Assembly (NCBI GenBank): GCA_016722465.1 | Contig: JADKJC010000013.1 | Coordinates: forward strand, 310,001-374,000 | DNA length: 64,000 bases | Origin: Chitinophagaceae bacterium | GTDB lineage: Bacteria; Bacteroidota; Bacteroidia; Chitinophagales; Chitinophagaceae | Direction of reading: 5' to 3' | In this document: piece by piece, positions 1 to 9,123 of the stretch | Layout: every line of letters starts with the position of its first letter | How positions within the stretch are numbered: position 1 is the first letter of the stretch | Made by a program: the position numbers and the translations under genes | The notes under the pieces: model-generated | Database searches by the model: none | What the model was told of the DNA's origin: nothing | What the model saw: only the letters and a program-made list of their open reading frames with translations

Positions 1-988
1 GCGGATCGCCGGCGAGCCACACACTAAAATCTCCTCCGGCACACTGGGTTCTTACAAAATAGTAATAGCCTGTTCCCTGGGTTAAGCCAGTAAAAGTGAA
101 AGAAGTGTCTGTAGAAAATGTACCTGAAGCTGGTGGGGTACTTGTAGTAGAATAAGCATATTGATAGCCTGCAGCTCCGCTCACAGACCGGCACTTCACT
201 GTCAAAGTTGAAGTGGTTGTAGCTGTGGCAATCAGGTAGTCAGGAGGTGGACAGGTTGACACAGGCGGGGGTGGAGTAAAAGTATACTGTAAGCCCCGGA
301 CAAATGTAATATTCGAAATATTATTATTAGCAATCGTTGAAGAAACTGAAGTGCTGTTACCAGAGCCTGTATAGGGCGAAACACTTAAAAAAGAAGTATT
401 GTCATTCAATCCTATCGAACCACTCAATGTGCCGGCAGCGTTAAAGTTGCCATTGGCATAAATTAGCCGGATACTATTATTTACTTCAAATATTTTTATC
501 TGGAAAGAAGCAAGATTTACTCCGGAAGCAATGCCATCTCCACCAATATTAACATCATTCCAGTCTACAGTGAGTTCCTTAAAACTACCTGAGAGTGTTG
601 TTGCATAACTGATGGTACCGGTATACCTGTTGTTATCATCCCAAAAAGCAGCTATCACCGGGCTAAAAGTGTTACTGTTGGAAATATTGTTGATATAATC
701 ATTTACGCCAATAGTGGAACTGGCATTTCCCAACTTGATAAAGCCATTGGTGCTGATGCAAAAATGAGTATAAACCGTGCCGCCAAAAGTAAAATTAAAA
801 CCAATGGGTATCCCGTTTTGTGTTCCGTCATCACCGGTAGCGGTAGAGTTGGTTCCTCCCAGTTGAGTATAATTACTGTTAGCAGTGGTAAACTGGTAGG
901 AACTTACAGGGTTTAGCTGTGCTGATACATGATCAACAATACAGCATAAAATAAAAATCGTCAATAAAACGTATTGAATTCTTTTCAT
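1..988 (-). CDS. Exported FN3-domain surface protein, C-terminus cut by window edge
   Basis: Reading the minus strand from the ATG at 986-988 gives an open frame of 329 codons that runs off the window start. It opens with a clear signal peptide (KR, then a hydrophobic stretch ending VSAQ). Residues about 30-235 form a Ser/Thr/Asn/Gly-rich beta domain with phrases such as GFNFTFGG and STNGFIKLG, a style seen in Bacteroidota secreted adhesins and lectin-like proteins. After a proline run (TPPPP) a fibronectin type III-like domain begins (ending GYYYFVRTQC), probably the first of several. The missing C-terminus may carry a T9SS sorting domain, but that is inference. Function unknown; adhesion or matrix binding is possible. 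Confidence 0.8.
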   Translation of the reverse strand, partial: MKRIQYVLLTIFILCCIVDHVSAQLNPVSSYQFTTANSNYTQLGGTNSTATGDDGTQNGIPIGFNFTFGGTVYTHFCISTNGFIKLGNASSTIGVNDYINNISNSNTFSPVIAAFWDDNNRYTGTISYATTLSGSFKELTVDWNDVNIGGDGIASGVNLASFQIKIFEVNNSIRLIYANGNFNAAGTLSGSIGLNDNTSFLSVSPYTGSGNSTSVSSTIANNNISNITFVRGLQYTFTPPPPVSTCPPPDYLIATATTTSTLTVKCRSVSGAAGYQYAYSTTSTPPASGTFSTDTSFTFTGLTQGTGYYYFVRTQCAGGDFSVWLAGDP

Positions 989-1424
989 GAATAATAATTT
1001 GTGTTGCAACCTTCTTTTAATTTGGTCAGTTCAATATTTGAAACCGGCCAAGAAAAGCTGAGAGAAGCATAGTCCATTGCTTACTCCAGGTGTTAAGTTA
1101 ATCAGGGGGGATAGATTTATTTACCAGCGCATTGAGCCCATTTGTAATTGACAAAGGATATAAATCGCATAACTGCAAATATGGTTATTGTTTTTTATAC
1201 AGGCAATCCATTCGGTAGATGAGCTATTTTGTTTGTTATATGATCAGCATTATTTTATAATTGCTGAAGAGCAGCAACACTAAGGACTTCAAAAACTACC
1301 TTGCTCATTCATTTCTCTTTGATTTTTGAAGTCATTAATACAACTTCTGTTAAACCTTCCCTCAATTCTGATTAATATTTTATCTTTCGGGCCTGAATAC
1401 ATGATTTTTAACCACAGGAAGTAA
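989..1424. other. Intergenic region between divergent genes
   Basis: This 436-base AT-rich gap separates two divergent genes and should hold both promoters. The only promoter-like string I can point to is TATCTTTC at 1381-1388, one base off the Bacteroidota -7 consensus TAnnTTTG and 36 bases before the plus-strand ATG; no matching -33 element is visible. I see no RNA gene, repeat or extra coding frame. Confidence 0.4.
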
Positions 1425-2714
1425 ATGATCAGGAAAAAGATAATATTATTTTTTTGCTTAGCGGTCACCGCTGTTAAGTCAACAGCCCAGTACGATCCGT
1501 GGCCGGGCAAATGGCAGATGGAATATGCAGCCGGATCCGGCAAGCCGACGGTATTCATGGAAATGCAGATTGCCATTGCCGAAAAAAATATTCTTTACCC
1601 GGCACATATCTCTTTACAATGCGATAGTTTTTATGCCGGCTACGAATTATTACTGGTAAAAAAAAGCGCCCGTGAATTAGGGATCAGTAAAAATAAATAC
1701 CCGGTTTCTGAAAAGCCTTTCAGCCTTGCTGACGCCACCTTCTTTCTAAATGGGATTTTTGATTACAGCCGGGATTTTAAGGGCAACCCCATTTTTACCA
1801 TTAACAGGATACAAAGCAAACATAACCACAGGTTAAGGCCGGATACCATGAAGACCAACAGGTCAACTGCGGAGCAGTTACTGTTATTTTTAAAAGATGC
1901 CGATATTAAATTAACCAAGATCAACAGCATTCCCTGGAATGGCTTTTACAGCGAACGCATATTAAGCCCTTCACAATCGCCGGCCTATTTTGGATTGCTT
2001 GATACCATCTATGTACCCGCCCGGGATGGCTTTATTCACCTGTCGAGTCTCAATAAAAATGATGTTGTTACAGCAGCATTAAATGGAACGGTCGTCTCCG
2101 ATAAACAATCATTAAACCGTAAACCTTATAAAGAAGAAATACTGCTTGATACGGGCTTAAATATTCTTGTTTTGTTTGCAGATAACTTTTCAAATGAGTT
2201 GCCAAACAAAGGGAAAATGGAGCTTGAGTCCGGCAAGAAAAAAATCAGGTTTGATTTTTCAAAAAGGGAAGACAGTGCGGCTTCTTTTATCGCTGCAAAA
2301 CTTTTTTTTGAGAAAGACAAGGACAGGGAAATCTACTTCCGGGAAAATAATCTTCCCGATAAGCCATTAAAGGAAAATGAAAAATTGCTTGGCAATGTGG
2401 TATCAGTATCAAGGCAGTTAAACCTGGCAATATGGGATGATGCTGTAGAAGATGGCGACAGTATTTCCATCAATATTAATGGCGAATGGGTGGCAAAAGG
2501 TTTTCCTGTTAAGAACAGCCCTCAGTTTATTACCGTTACACTGAAGCCAGGCCCCAATACCATCACTTTTGCAGGCGACAACCTGGGATCGATCCCTCCC
2601 AATACATCTGTGCTGGAACTGATTGATGGGAAAAAAAGAAAATCATTTATGCTTGAAACGGTTCCGGGTGAAGACAACCTGCTTAAGATCTTTTACGTTC
2701 TTAAACCAGATTGA
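1425..2714 (+). CDS. Exported protein of unknown function
   Basis: A 429-residue protein with a signal peptide (MIRKK, a hydrophobic core, cleavage near TAQ at about residue 21). I do not recognise a named domain. The body is a mix of strand-rich segments; the C-terminal third (about 320-429) has the alternating pattern of a small beta-sandwich and repeats phrases such as DGDSISININGEW and PGPNTITFAGDNLG, like the segments in Bacteroidota proteins that say an object was computed without side effects but here with no catalytic motif. It probably acts in the periplasm or on the surface. It converges on the patatin gene with a 20-base gap. Start chosen because it gives a complete signal peptide. 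Confidence 0.8.
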   Translation: MIRKKIILFFCLAVTAVKSTAQYDPWPGKWQMEYAAGSGKPTVFMEMQIAIAEKNILYPAHISLQCDSFYAGYELLLVKKSARELGISKNKYPVSEKPFSLADATFFLNGIFDYSRDFKGNPIFTINRIQSKHNHRLRPDTMKTNRSTAEQLLLFLKDADIKLTKINSIPWNGFYSERILSPSQSPAYFGLLDTIYVPARDGFIHLSSLNKNDVVTAALNGTVVSDKQSLNRKPYKEEILLDTGLNILVLFADNFSNELPNKGKMELESGKKKIRFDFSKREDSAASFIAAKLFFEKDKDREIYFRENNLPDKPLKENEKLLGNVVSVSRQLNLAIWDDAVEDGDSISININGEWVAKGFPVKNSPQFITVTLKPGPNTITFAGDNLGSIPPNTSVLELIDGKKRKSFMLETVPGEDNLLKIFYVLKPD

Positions 2715-2734
2715 TGTATAAAAAAGATAAAGTA

Positions 2735-3628
2735 TTATTGCAGCTGCCCTTGTTCATTCATATACTGAAGCCTTGCTTTGTTGCAGCAATTTCTTCCAAT
2801 CTCAATTAGTTCTGCTGCCTTGTAAAATTCAAAAACGGAACAGGCTTTTCTTGGAATTTCAATTAGTATGTCGGGAGGAAATAGCTGTATCACCAATTCC
2901 GTAAGCCGGTCCAGTGTAAAATCATAAGAAGTATTAACCAGATCAAACATAGAAAAGGATGGCAAGGTGCCTGCCTGCTGTTTATTGTTGGTGAACGGCA
3001 TGAATTTTTTTAGCCAGGTCCATGTTTCTGCTGTATTGACCGTTTCATTAGCAACTGTAGGTTTTATTTTTACAGAAGGAGTATGTCCATTCAGGTTTAC
3101 GGCAACGATTATTTCTCCGGGTTGTTTATTTACAAGGTTCAATGGTAGTGGGTTCAAAACACTGCCATCTACCAAAAAACAATTGCTTTCCACCACAGGT
3201 GTAAATACGCCTGGTATACCCATTGATGCTCTCAACGCTTTGTACAGGTTACCTTCGCTGAAATGAATTTCTTTTTTATGCAGAAGGTCAGTTGCAACTG
3301 CAATAAACGGGATCTTAAAATTTTCTATCAACTGTTCGCCGGCCAGTACCTTCAATTGATTCAGCACTTTTTCGCCTTTTACAAAACCCTGTCTGCTCAA
3401 GGTAAAATCAAACAAACGCAATACATTGGTCTTTGTAAGTGTCAATAACCATTTTTTATATTCAGTTAAACTGCCGGCACAATACATACCACCAACAACC
3501 GCTCCCATTGAGCAACCGGTAACGCTTATAATTTCAAACCCTGCTTCTTCCAGCATTTCAATCACACCAATATGTGCAATGCCTCTTGCACCACCACTAC
3601 CTAAAACAAGATGGATTTTTTTTTGCAT
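2735..3628 (-). CDS. Patatin-like phospholipase (RssA-type)
   Basis: A 297-residue patatin-fold serine lipase/acyl hydrolase, expected to cleave acyl chains from phospholipids or other acyl esters with a Ser-Asp dyad. The oxyanion-hole loop GSGGARG lies at residues 10-16, the nucleophile elbow GCSMG puts the catalytic serine at residue 40, and the partner aspartate is D154 in the VDGS motif. There is no signal peptide, so it is cytoplasmic or peripheral to the membrane. The length fits stand-alone bacterial RssA/YchK-like patatins. It is transcribed toward the preceding exported-protein gene and seems to be a single-gene unit. The natural substrate cannot be told from sequence. Confidence 0.93.
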   Translation of the reverse strand: MQKKIHLVLGSGGARGIAHIGVIEMLEEAGFEIISVTGCSMGAVVGGMYCAGSLTEYKKWLLTLTKTNVLRLFDFTLSRQGFVKGEKVLNQLKVLAGEQLIENFKIPFIAVATDLLHKKEIHFSEGNLYKALRASMGIPGVFTPVVESNCFLVDGSVLNPLPLNLVNKQPGEIIVAVNLNGHTPSVKIKPTVANETVNTAETWTWLKKFMPFTNNKQQAGTLPSFSMFDLVNTSYDFTLDRLTELVIQLFPPDILIEIPRKACSVFEFYKAAELIEIGRNCCNKARLQYMNEQGQLQ

Positions 3629-3817
3629 ACTAATATTGATTTGGCTACCGGAAATAATAAAACCGGTAGTGCCGGTATTTGTAAATCTACAGATTATTCT
3701 TTCCGGGGCTTTAAAGTGATGGAAATGTATCCGTAAAATATTTCTGATCCTGCTTTAAAATCATCCTGCCTGTGAGATTAATCATCCCAACCGGGATATT
3801 TTGCGTACCTTGTTCCG

Positions 3818-4360
3818 ATGTCAGTAATAAGAATCGTACAATTTGTTTGCTTTGAAACCACGCTGGACAGTGATCAGTTCATCAATAAATGGGAGCAGTA
3901 CACAAGATCTGCCAACAGTAATACCAATGTTACCCTGCAGCAGTCTGAAAAGAATGGCGTGTTCAGGTATATTGCACAACACCGGTTTTCAAATGGTGAT
4001 TTTAATTTCACTTTTACAAAGGCAAAACGTTCATCCCGTATACCCGAAGTTGGCATCAGGGAAAAACAGGTAGGTGGTTATTCAGCACTGCAACTGAACA
4101 GGAATGGAGGGGCACATGCAGATGAATGTAAAGTATTTGCTTTTATAACAGATACCCAAACAGACCTGGCGGTATATCGTGAGTTATGTGCAAAATCCAA
4201 TCTGAATATTTACGAAGCCTATTATGAAAATTGCCAGTATGCTTATATCCTGGAATTTTTTGTAAAAAAAACCGCTGCAGCTGAATTCGCTGAAGAACTG
4301 ACCAGGCAGCATGTGGCAGAAACGGGTATTTATAAAGAAAGAATGTTGCAAACAGCGTAA
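3818..4360 (+). CDS. Conserved protein of unknown function (180 aa)
   Basis: A 180-residue soluble protein without a signal peptide or membrane segment. It starts MSVIRIVQFVCFET, and the pattern of alternating strands and helices with aromatic residues (NIYEAYYENCQYAYILEFF) resembles small ferredoxin-like alpha/beta proteins, but I cannot assign a family. It lies alone between the patatin gene, transcribed away from it, and the TMEM175-type channel gene that converges on it. Codon use and composition look like those of the neighbours, so it seems to be a real native gene. No function is proposed. Confidence 0.7.
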   Translation: MSVIRIVQFVCFETTLDSDQFINKWEQYTRSANSNTNVTLQQSEKNGVFRYIAQHRFSNGDFNFTFTKAKRSSRIPEVGIREKQVGGYSALQLNRNGGAHADECKVFAFITDTQTDLAVYRELCAKSNLNIYEAYYENCQYAYILEFFVKKTAAAEFAEELTRQHVAETGIYKERMLQTA

Positions 4361-4382
4361 AACATTTTGCTGTCAATCAATA

Positions 4383-5108
4383 TCATTTAAGCTTTCGTAT
4401 TTTTTTCTTGAACAGCCGTTCATTTATGATCAATAAAACCGGTATCAGCAAATAACATATTCCTGATAGCCATTCAATACCTGCAACAGCAAGGAATATA
4501 GCAGCAACGCCTACAAAACAATTCCATAAAGCACCTTTTTTTTCTTTTTTAGTGTACTCCAGTTCATATTTATTCAGCTCAATTTCTTTTCCAAAATACA
4601 GGGCTCTTTTGTGCATCAGGAAAAGCAATAACCAAATCACAAAATACCCGGAACTGAATATTATTATCAATTGAGGGAAGTCTTCCGGCATCAAAACAGG
4701 AAGATGTTTTTCTGCGGCTTTCGGAAATAATTCAATTCCCGTCCAGGAAGCGATCAGCAATGAAAATAAAAACTTAAGCGGATAAACATAAAAGAGAATA
4801 ACTGCCAGGTAAACCAGGTTTAGCAGCACAGTCTTAAAATCGCTTATACCGTAGTGGCGAAAGAATTTGTTTTGTTGATACCATAAAAGAAAGAGGAGTG
4901 CAACAGTGGCAAAAAATGGGATGGCGCCTTTGAGTATGATTCTTAATTCATCAAATGTTTGTGGCACTTCCAGCGATGCCACCAGGAGCGAAACGGAGAA
5001 CGCAAATACTGCATCACTCAATGCTTCCACCCGTAGTATTTCATTGCCCCGGTGCCTGAATTTTTCAACGTGTATTGCACCAAATATTTTTTTTCTGAGC
5101 ATAATCAA
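4383..5108 (-). CDS. TMEM175-type channel protein (DUF1211)
   Basis: A 241-residue membrane protein of the TMEM175/DUF1211 family, whose bacterial members form tetrameric potassium-selective channels. The family signature is in the first transmembrane helix: R-x-E-A-x-SD-x-VFAF (RVEALSDAVFAFS, about residues 26-38). Further hydrophobic helices follow, including those around LKGAIPFFATVALLFLLW and LVYLAVILFYVYPLKFLFSLL, and two near the C-terminus. Charged residues flank each helix. The second in-frame Met (residue 3) is an equally good start. It faces the acyl-CoA carboxylase operon across a 259-base gap. Channel function is known for the family; ion selectivity here is inferred. Confidence 0.88.
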   Translation of the reverse strand: MIMLRKKIFGAIHVEKFRHRGNEILRVEALSDAVFAFSVSLLVASLEVPQTFDELRIILKGAIPFFATVALLFLLWYQQNKFFRHYGISDFKTVLLNLVYLAVILFYVYPLKFLFSLLIASWTGIELFPKAAEKHLPVLMPEDFPQLIIIFSSGYFVIWLLLFLMHKRALYFGKEIELNKYELEYTKKEKKGALWNCFVGVAAIFLAVAGIEWLSGICYLLIPVLLIINERLFKKKIRKLK

Positions 5109-5367
5109 TAATTAAGAGGGGCAAATTAGTATTAGCGGGTTTTATGAAATATGATTGTTGTTAGTGGTAAGCCTAATTATGATAAGGTCTTTTTGTTGCA
5201 GCTGCTGAGCCTGCAATCATGCAGCAGTATGATAAAAGTCATTATTTGCCTTGCCATAAATTACCAACTTGCCTGTTGTTTAAATGTGAGTTGTAAGTAG
5301 TTGGATGTTCTTGAAATAGATCAGAATAACAAACGAATCAATTAACTTTAAAAAAAATACTTGCGAT

Positions 5368-5859
5368 ATGTCAGAAAGCCATCAAGCCTTTAAAGTAAAG
5401 GCAAACGAGTTTGTGTTTTCATTCGACCAGCCGGCAATAGCAGCTGCAGACTTCGTAAAAAAATCTCCCACGGAATTTAATCTTATCAGCAATCACCGTT
5501 CAGTTAATGCCAGGTTGGTGGAAGAAGATGCCACCGGTAAGAAACTAAAGCTGGAAGTGGATGGAGAAACCTTCGAGATAGAAATCAAAGACGAAATGGA
5601 TCAGATGCTCGATCAATTGGGTTTTGGTACAGTTTCCAGTAAGCACATTAAAGAGATTAAAGCGCCCATGCCAGGTATGGTGCTGGAAGTAACTGTATCA
5701 GCCGGGCAGGAGGTAAAAGAAGGGGACAAGCTTTTAATACTGGGAGCCATGAAAATGGAAAACAGTATTATGATACATGCCAATGCAACCATCAAACGCA
5801 TTGCAGTAACTGCCGGGCAGGCTGTGGAGAAAGGACAGGTGCTTGTTGAATTGGAATAA
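5368..5859 (+). CDS. Biotin carboxyl carrier protein of acyl-CoA carboxylase
   Basis: A 163-residue biotin carrier subunit. The C-terminal biotinyl domain (about 95-163) contains the hallmark GAMKMEN, placing the biotinylated lysine at residue 129, with the matching APMPGMV strand at 99-105. The N-terminal 90 residues form the linker domain typical of the separate BCCP subunits of Bacteroidota propionyl-CoA/methylmalonyl-CoA-type carboxylases rather than the Pro/Ala-rich linker of E. coli AccB. Carboxybiotin formed by the next gene's product is carried to the carboxyltransferase encoded third. It is the first gene of the three-gene operon. Confidence 0.93.
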   Translation: MSESHQAFKVKANEFVFSFDQPAIAAADFVKKSPTEFNLISNHRSVNARLVEEDATGKKLKLEVDGETFEIEIKDEMDQMLDQLGFGTVSSKHIKEIKAPMPGMVLEVTVSAGQEVKEGDKLLILGAMKMENSIMIHANATIKRIAVTAGQAVEKGQVLVELE

Positions 5860-5945
5860 TAAAAAATTAAAAGTGGGAAATTGAAAATGGGAAATGGTGG
5901 TATTTATTACTTACTACTTATTACTTACTACTTATAACTTAAACC
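5860..5945. repeat. Short tandem repeat in the BCCP-accC spacer
   Basis: The spacer holds a perfect two-copy 14-base tandem repeat, TATTACTTACTACT at 5905-5918 and 5919-5932, followed by a partial third unit (TATAACTT). Just before it are loosely repeated AAATTGAAAATGGG-like words. Low-complexity repeats of this kind within an operon do not look coding and do not form a strong hairpin. Confidence 0.8.
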
Positions 5946-7421
5946 ATGCAAAAGATATTAGTTGCCAATCGTGGAGAAATTGCTTTAAGGGTAATGCGTA
6001 CCATCAGGAAGATGGGGATCAAATCGGTGGCAGTGTATTCAGAAGTTGACCGCCAGAGTCCGCATGTATTATTTGCAGATGAAGCAGTTTGTTTAGGCCC
6101 GGCACCATCCAATCAATCCTATCTTGATGGTGACAAGATCATTGCTTTTTGTAAAGAGCTGGGTGTAGATGGTATTCATCCGGGGTATGGATTTTTAAGT
6201 GAGAATGCAGAGTTTGCCCAAAAGGTAGAGGATGCAGGGATCAATTTTATTGGCCCCAGTCCCGAAGCCATGCGTATCATGGGTTCCAAACTGGCAGCAA
6301 AAGAATGTGTAAGCCATTACAATATTCCCATGGTGCCCGGTATTGACAAGGCCATTGAAAATGTAGAACTGGCAATAGAAATTGCTGCAAAAGTTGGTTA
6401 TCCTGTTTTGATAAAAGCTTCTGCAGGTGGTGGCGGTAAAGGAATGCGGATTGTAGAAAAACCCGAAGAGATGAAGGAACAAATGGAAAGAGCGATCAGC
6501 GAAGCAAAAGCGGCTTTTGGTGATGGATCGGTGTTTATCGAAAAATATGTTACTTCTCCACGTCACATAGAAGTGCAGGTGGTGGCTGATAAACATGGTA
6601 ATGTGGTGCATGGTTTTGAAAGGGAATGCAGCATACAGCGCCGCCACCAGAAAGTAGTGGAAGAAACACCTTCTGCCATTATTACGCCGGAGCTGAGAGA
6701 AAAAATCGGAGACGCTGCAGTGATGGTAGCAAGGTCATGCAATTATACCAGCACAGGTACGGTAGAGTTCTTGATGGATGATAAAATGAATTTTTATTTT
6801 TTGGAAATGAATACCAGGCTGCAGGTAGAGCATGCCGTATCTGAAATGATTACCGGTTTAGACCTCGTGGAAGAGCAAATAAAAATAGCCCGTGGCGAAA
6901 AACTGAGTTTTACACAGGATGATCTTAAACTGAATGGGCATGCCATCGAACTACGTGTATGTGCGGAAGATCCGTTGAATAATTTTTTACCCTCCATTGG
7001 TACATTAACTAAATATGTAAAACCAACTGGCGAGGGGATAAGGGTAGATGATGGTTATGAAGAAGGAATGACGATCCCTATTTACTATGATCCCATGATT
7101 GCAAAGCTGGTGGTGCATGGCAAAACAAGAACAGAGGCTATCCAGAAAATGCTGCAGGCCATCAAGGAATATAAGATTGAGGGCGTTGCAACCACTTTGT
7201 CGTTTGGCACTTTTGTGTTTGAACATGAAGCCTTCTTTTCAGGCCACTTCGACACACATTTTGTAAAGAATTATTATACACCTGAAAAGATTAAAGAAAA
7301 ACAGAAAGCCAATGCCGAAATTGCCGCAATGGTGGCGTTGAAATACTGGAAAGAAAAACAAAAATTGTTAAGCCCGGTTGAAAACAAATCAACCAGCTGG
7401 AAACGAAGGCTGGCACATTAA
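5946..7421 (+). CDS. accC: Biotin carboxylase subunit of acyl-CoA carboxylase
   Basis: A 491-residue ATP-grasp biotin carboxylase that makes carboxybiotin from ATP, bicarbonate and BCCP-bound biotin in the cytoplasm. The N-terminal domain starts QKILVANRGEIALRV; the ATP-grasp glycine-rich loop KASAGGGGKGMR is at residues 157-168; the catalytic/metal region contains NTRLQVEHAVSEMITG, and the C-terminal domain contains the HAIELRVCAEDP motif. It lacks fused BCCP and carboxyltransferase domains, and its about 40-residue tail after the core is typical of Bacteroidota homologues. It is the second gene of the operon, so a propionyl-CoA or general acyl-CoA carboxylase role is more likely than the fatty-acid-specific AccABCD enzyme, since the carboxyltransferase next to it is of PccB type. 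Confidence 0.95.
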   Translation: MQKILVANRGEIALRVMRTIRKMGIKSVAVYSEVDRQSPHVLFADEAVCLGPAPSNQSYLDGDKIIAFCKELGVDGIHPGYGFLSENAEFAQKVEDAGINFIGPSPEAMRIMGSKLAAKECVSHYNIPMVPGIDKAIENVELAIEIAAKVGYPVLIKASAGGGGKGMRIVEKPEEMKEQMERAISEAKAAFGDGSVFIEKYVTSPRHIEVQVVADKHGNVVHGFERECSIQRRHQKVVEETPSAIITPELREKIGDAAVMVARSCNYTSTGTVEFLMDDKMNFYFLEMNTRLQVEHAVSEMITGLDLVEEQIKIARGEKLSFTQDDLKLNGHAIELRVCAEDPLNNFLPSIGTLTKYVKPTGEGIRVDDGYEEGMTIPIYYDPMIAKLVVHGKTRTEAIQKMLQAIKEYKIEGVATTLSFGTFVFEHEAFFSGHFDTHFVKNYYTPEKIKEKQKANAEIAAMVALKYWKEKQKLLSPVENKSTSWKRRLAH

Positions 7422-7492
7422 AATACTTGAAAATTAATAATTGAAAATTGATGGCGGAAACAACAATTATTGACAATTCACAATTCACAACA
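7422..7492. repeat. AT-rich repeated words between accC and the carboxyltransferase gene
   Basis: The spacer contains TTGAAAATTAATAATTGAAAATTG followed on the other side by words such as ATTGACAATTCACAATTCACAA; the two halves are roughly inverted copies. An in-frame upstream TTG/ATG lies here, but the encoded peptide is just a translation of these repeats, so I place the next gene's start after them. Confidence 0.6.
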
Positions 7493-9034
7493 ATGAAATC
7501 AAAAGTTGAAATATTAAGAGAAAAGATAGAAGAAGGGAAATTGGGTGGTGGTGTAAAGAGAATAGAAGCACAACATAAAAAAGGTAAGCTCACGGCAAGG
7601 GAACGGGTTTCACTGCTGATGGATCCCGGTTCATTTGAAGAGATAGGTGCATTGGTTACGCACCGTACCAAAGATTTTGGTATGGAAGACCAACTGTTTT
7701 ATGGTGATGGTGTTGTAACTGGTTACGGTACCGTAAATGGCCGCCTGGTATATGTATTTGCTCAGGACTTTACCGTATTTGGCGGAGCGTTATCCGAAAC
7801 ACATGCGGAAAAGATCTGTAAAATCATGGATATGGCGATGAAAACAGGTGCACCCATGGTTGGTTTAAACGATTCAGGTGGCGCAAGGATACAGGAAGGC
7901 GTTCGTTCGTTGGGTGGATATGCCGATATCTTTTACCGCAATGTGCAGGCATCCGGCGTAATTCCGCAGATATCTGCCATCATGGGGCCATGTGCCGGTG
8001 GTGCTGTTTATTCTCCAGCCATGACCGATTTTACCATTATGGTGGAGAACACCAGCTATATGTTTGTTACCGGCCCTAATGTGGTGAAGACGGTAACCAA
8101 CGAAGAAGTAAGTTCTGAAGAACTGGGAGGTGCATCAACGCATTCTACTAAATCTGGTGTAACGCATCTTACTGCAGTAAATGATATGGACTGCATTGCA
8201 CAGGTGAAAAAAATGCTGAGCTATATACCGCAGAATTGTGAAGATGTATTGCCAAAGTTGGCATATACAATGGGAGATGAAACACGGGAAGTATTGGAAA
8301 GCATTGTTCCGGAAAGTGCCAACCAGCCTTATGATATCCGCTCAGTGATTGCTGGTATTTGTGATGAAGATTCTTTCTTTGAAATACACAGGGACTATGC
8401 AGATAATATTGTTGTGGGTTTTGCAAGATTGGCCGGCAGAAGTATTGGTATCGTAGCCAATCAACCCATGTGCCTGGCTGGAGTGCTGGATATTGAAAGC
8501 TCTAAAAAGGGAGCCAGGTTTACGAGGTTCTGCGATTGCTTTAACATCCCACTATTAGTGTTGGTTGATGTGCCCGGTTTTTTGCCCGGTACTGACCAGG
8601 AATGGAACGGTATCATCACCAATGGGGCAAAGTTATTGTATGCTTTGAGTGAAGCCACAGTGCCAAGAGTAACGGTTATTACCCGGAAAGCATACGGAGG
8701 AGCTTATGATGTAATGAACTCCAAGCACATTGGTGCCGATATGAACTATGCATGGCCAACAGCAGAGATCGCCGTGATGGGTGCCAAAGGCGCCAGCGAA
8801 ATAATATTTAAGAGTGAAATTGCTGCTGCTGAAGACCCGGCAAAAAAATTACTGGAGAAAGAAGCAGAGTATGCTGAGTTGTTTGCCAATCCGTATACTG
8901 CCGCAGAAAGAGGCTTTATTGATGAAGTGATTGAGCCGAGGGAAACAAGAAAAAAACTCATCAAGTCATTTGCTATGCTGGAGAATAAAGTGGCTAAGCG
9001 TCCGAGGAAAAAACATGGTAACATACCTTTGTAA
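7493..9034 (+). CDS. Acyl-CoA (propionyl-CoA) carboxylase carboxyltransferase subunit
   Basis: A PccB-type carboxyltransferase of about 513 residues that moves CO2 from carboxybiotin to an acyl-CoA, probably propionyl-CoA, giving methylmalonyl-CoA. Both crotonase-fold halves are present: the N half has the oxyanion-hole region [16 protein letters not shown], preceded by [11 protein letters not shown]; the C half has [13 protein letters not shown] and [15 protein letters not shown], the second carboxyltransferase signature. I chose the ATG at 7493 ([11 protein letters not shown]) because it begins the conserved family sequence; the upstream ATG at 7451 would add residues encoded by simple repeats. 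It is third in the operon and is followed by a strong terminator. Confidence 0.94.
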   Translation: MKSKVEILREKIEEGKLGGGVKRIEAQHKKGKLTARERVSLLMDPGSFEEIGALVTHRTKDFGMEDQLFYGDGVVTGYGTVNGRLVYVFAQDFTVFGGALSETHAEKICKIMDMAMKTGAPMVGLNDSGGARIQEGVRSLGGYADIFYRNVQASGVIPQISAIMGPCAGGAVYSPAMTDFTIMVENTSYMFVTGPNVVKTVTNEEVSSEELGGASTHSTKSGVTHLTAVNDMDCIAQVKKMLSYIPQNCEDVLPKLAYTMGDETREVLESIVPESANQPYDIRSVIAGICDEDSFFEIHRDYADNIVVGFARLAGRSIGIVANQPMCLAGVLDIESSKKGARFTRFCDCFNIPLLVLVDVPGFLPGTDQEWNGIITNGAKLLYALSEATVPRVTVITRKAYGGAYDVMNSKHIGADMNYAWPTAEIAVMGAKGASEIIFKSEIAAAEDPAKKLLEKEAEYAELFANPYTAAERGFIDEVIEPRETRKKLIKSFAMLENKVAKRPRKKHGNIPL

Positions 9035-9070
9035 CTAAAGGTTTTTTTGTTGTATTGATTAATAACGTGA

Positions 9071-9102
9071 AAAACCGGTAAGCGTAATTGCTTACCGGTT
9101 TT
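9071..9102. terminator. Bidirectional terminator hairpin
   Basis: A perfect 13-base inverted repeat, AAAACCGGTAAGC at 9071-9083 and GCTTACCGGTTTT at 9090-9102 with a 6-base loop. It lies between the convergent carboxylase operon and the minus-strand gene after it, with A-tract and T-tract at the two ends, so it can stop transcription in both directions. Confidence 0.88.
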
Positions 9103-9123
9103 GTATTTATGTATACAATGCAT

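Noticed and set aside
1289..1576. Minus-strand open frame of 95 codons across the start of the exported protein gene
   Set aside because: It overlaps a real signal-peptide gene, has no family resemblance and no start context; it is a shadow frame.
6195..6647. 150-codon minus-strand frame inside accC
   Set aside because: It is the antisense of a strongly conserved ATP-grasp region; composition (His/Phe/Cys-rich) is that of an antisense shadow.
7448..7492. Upstream starts (TTG/ATG) for the carboxyltransferase
   Set aside because: The added residues are translations of AT-rich spacer repeats and do not belong to the family; the ATG at 7493 starts the conserved part.
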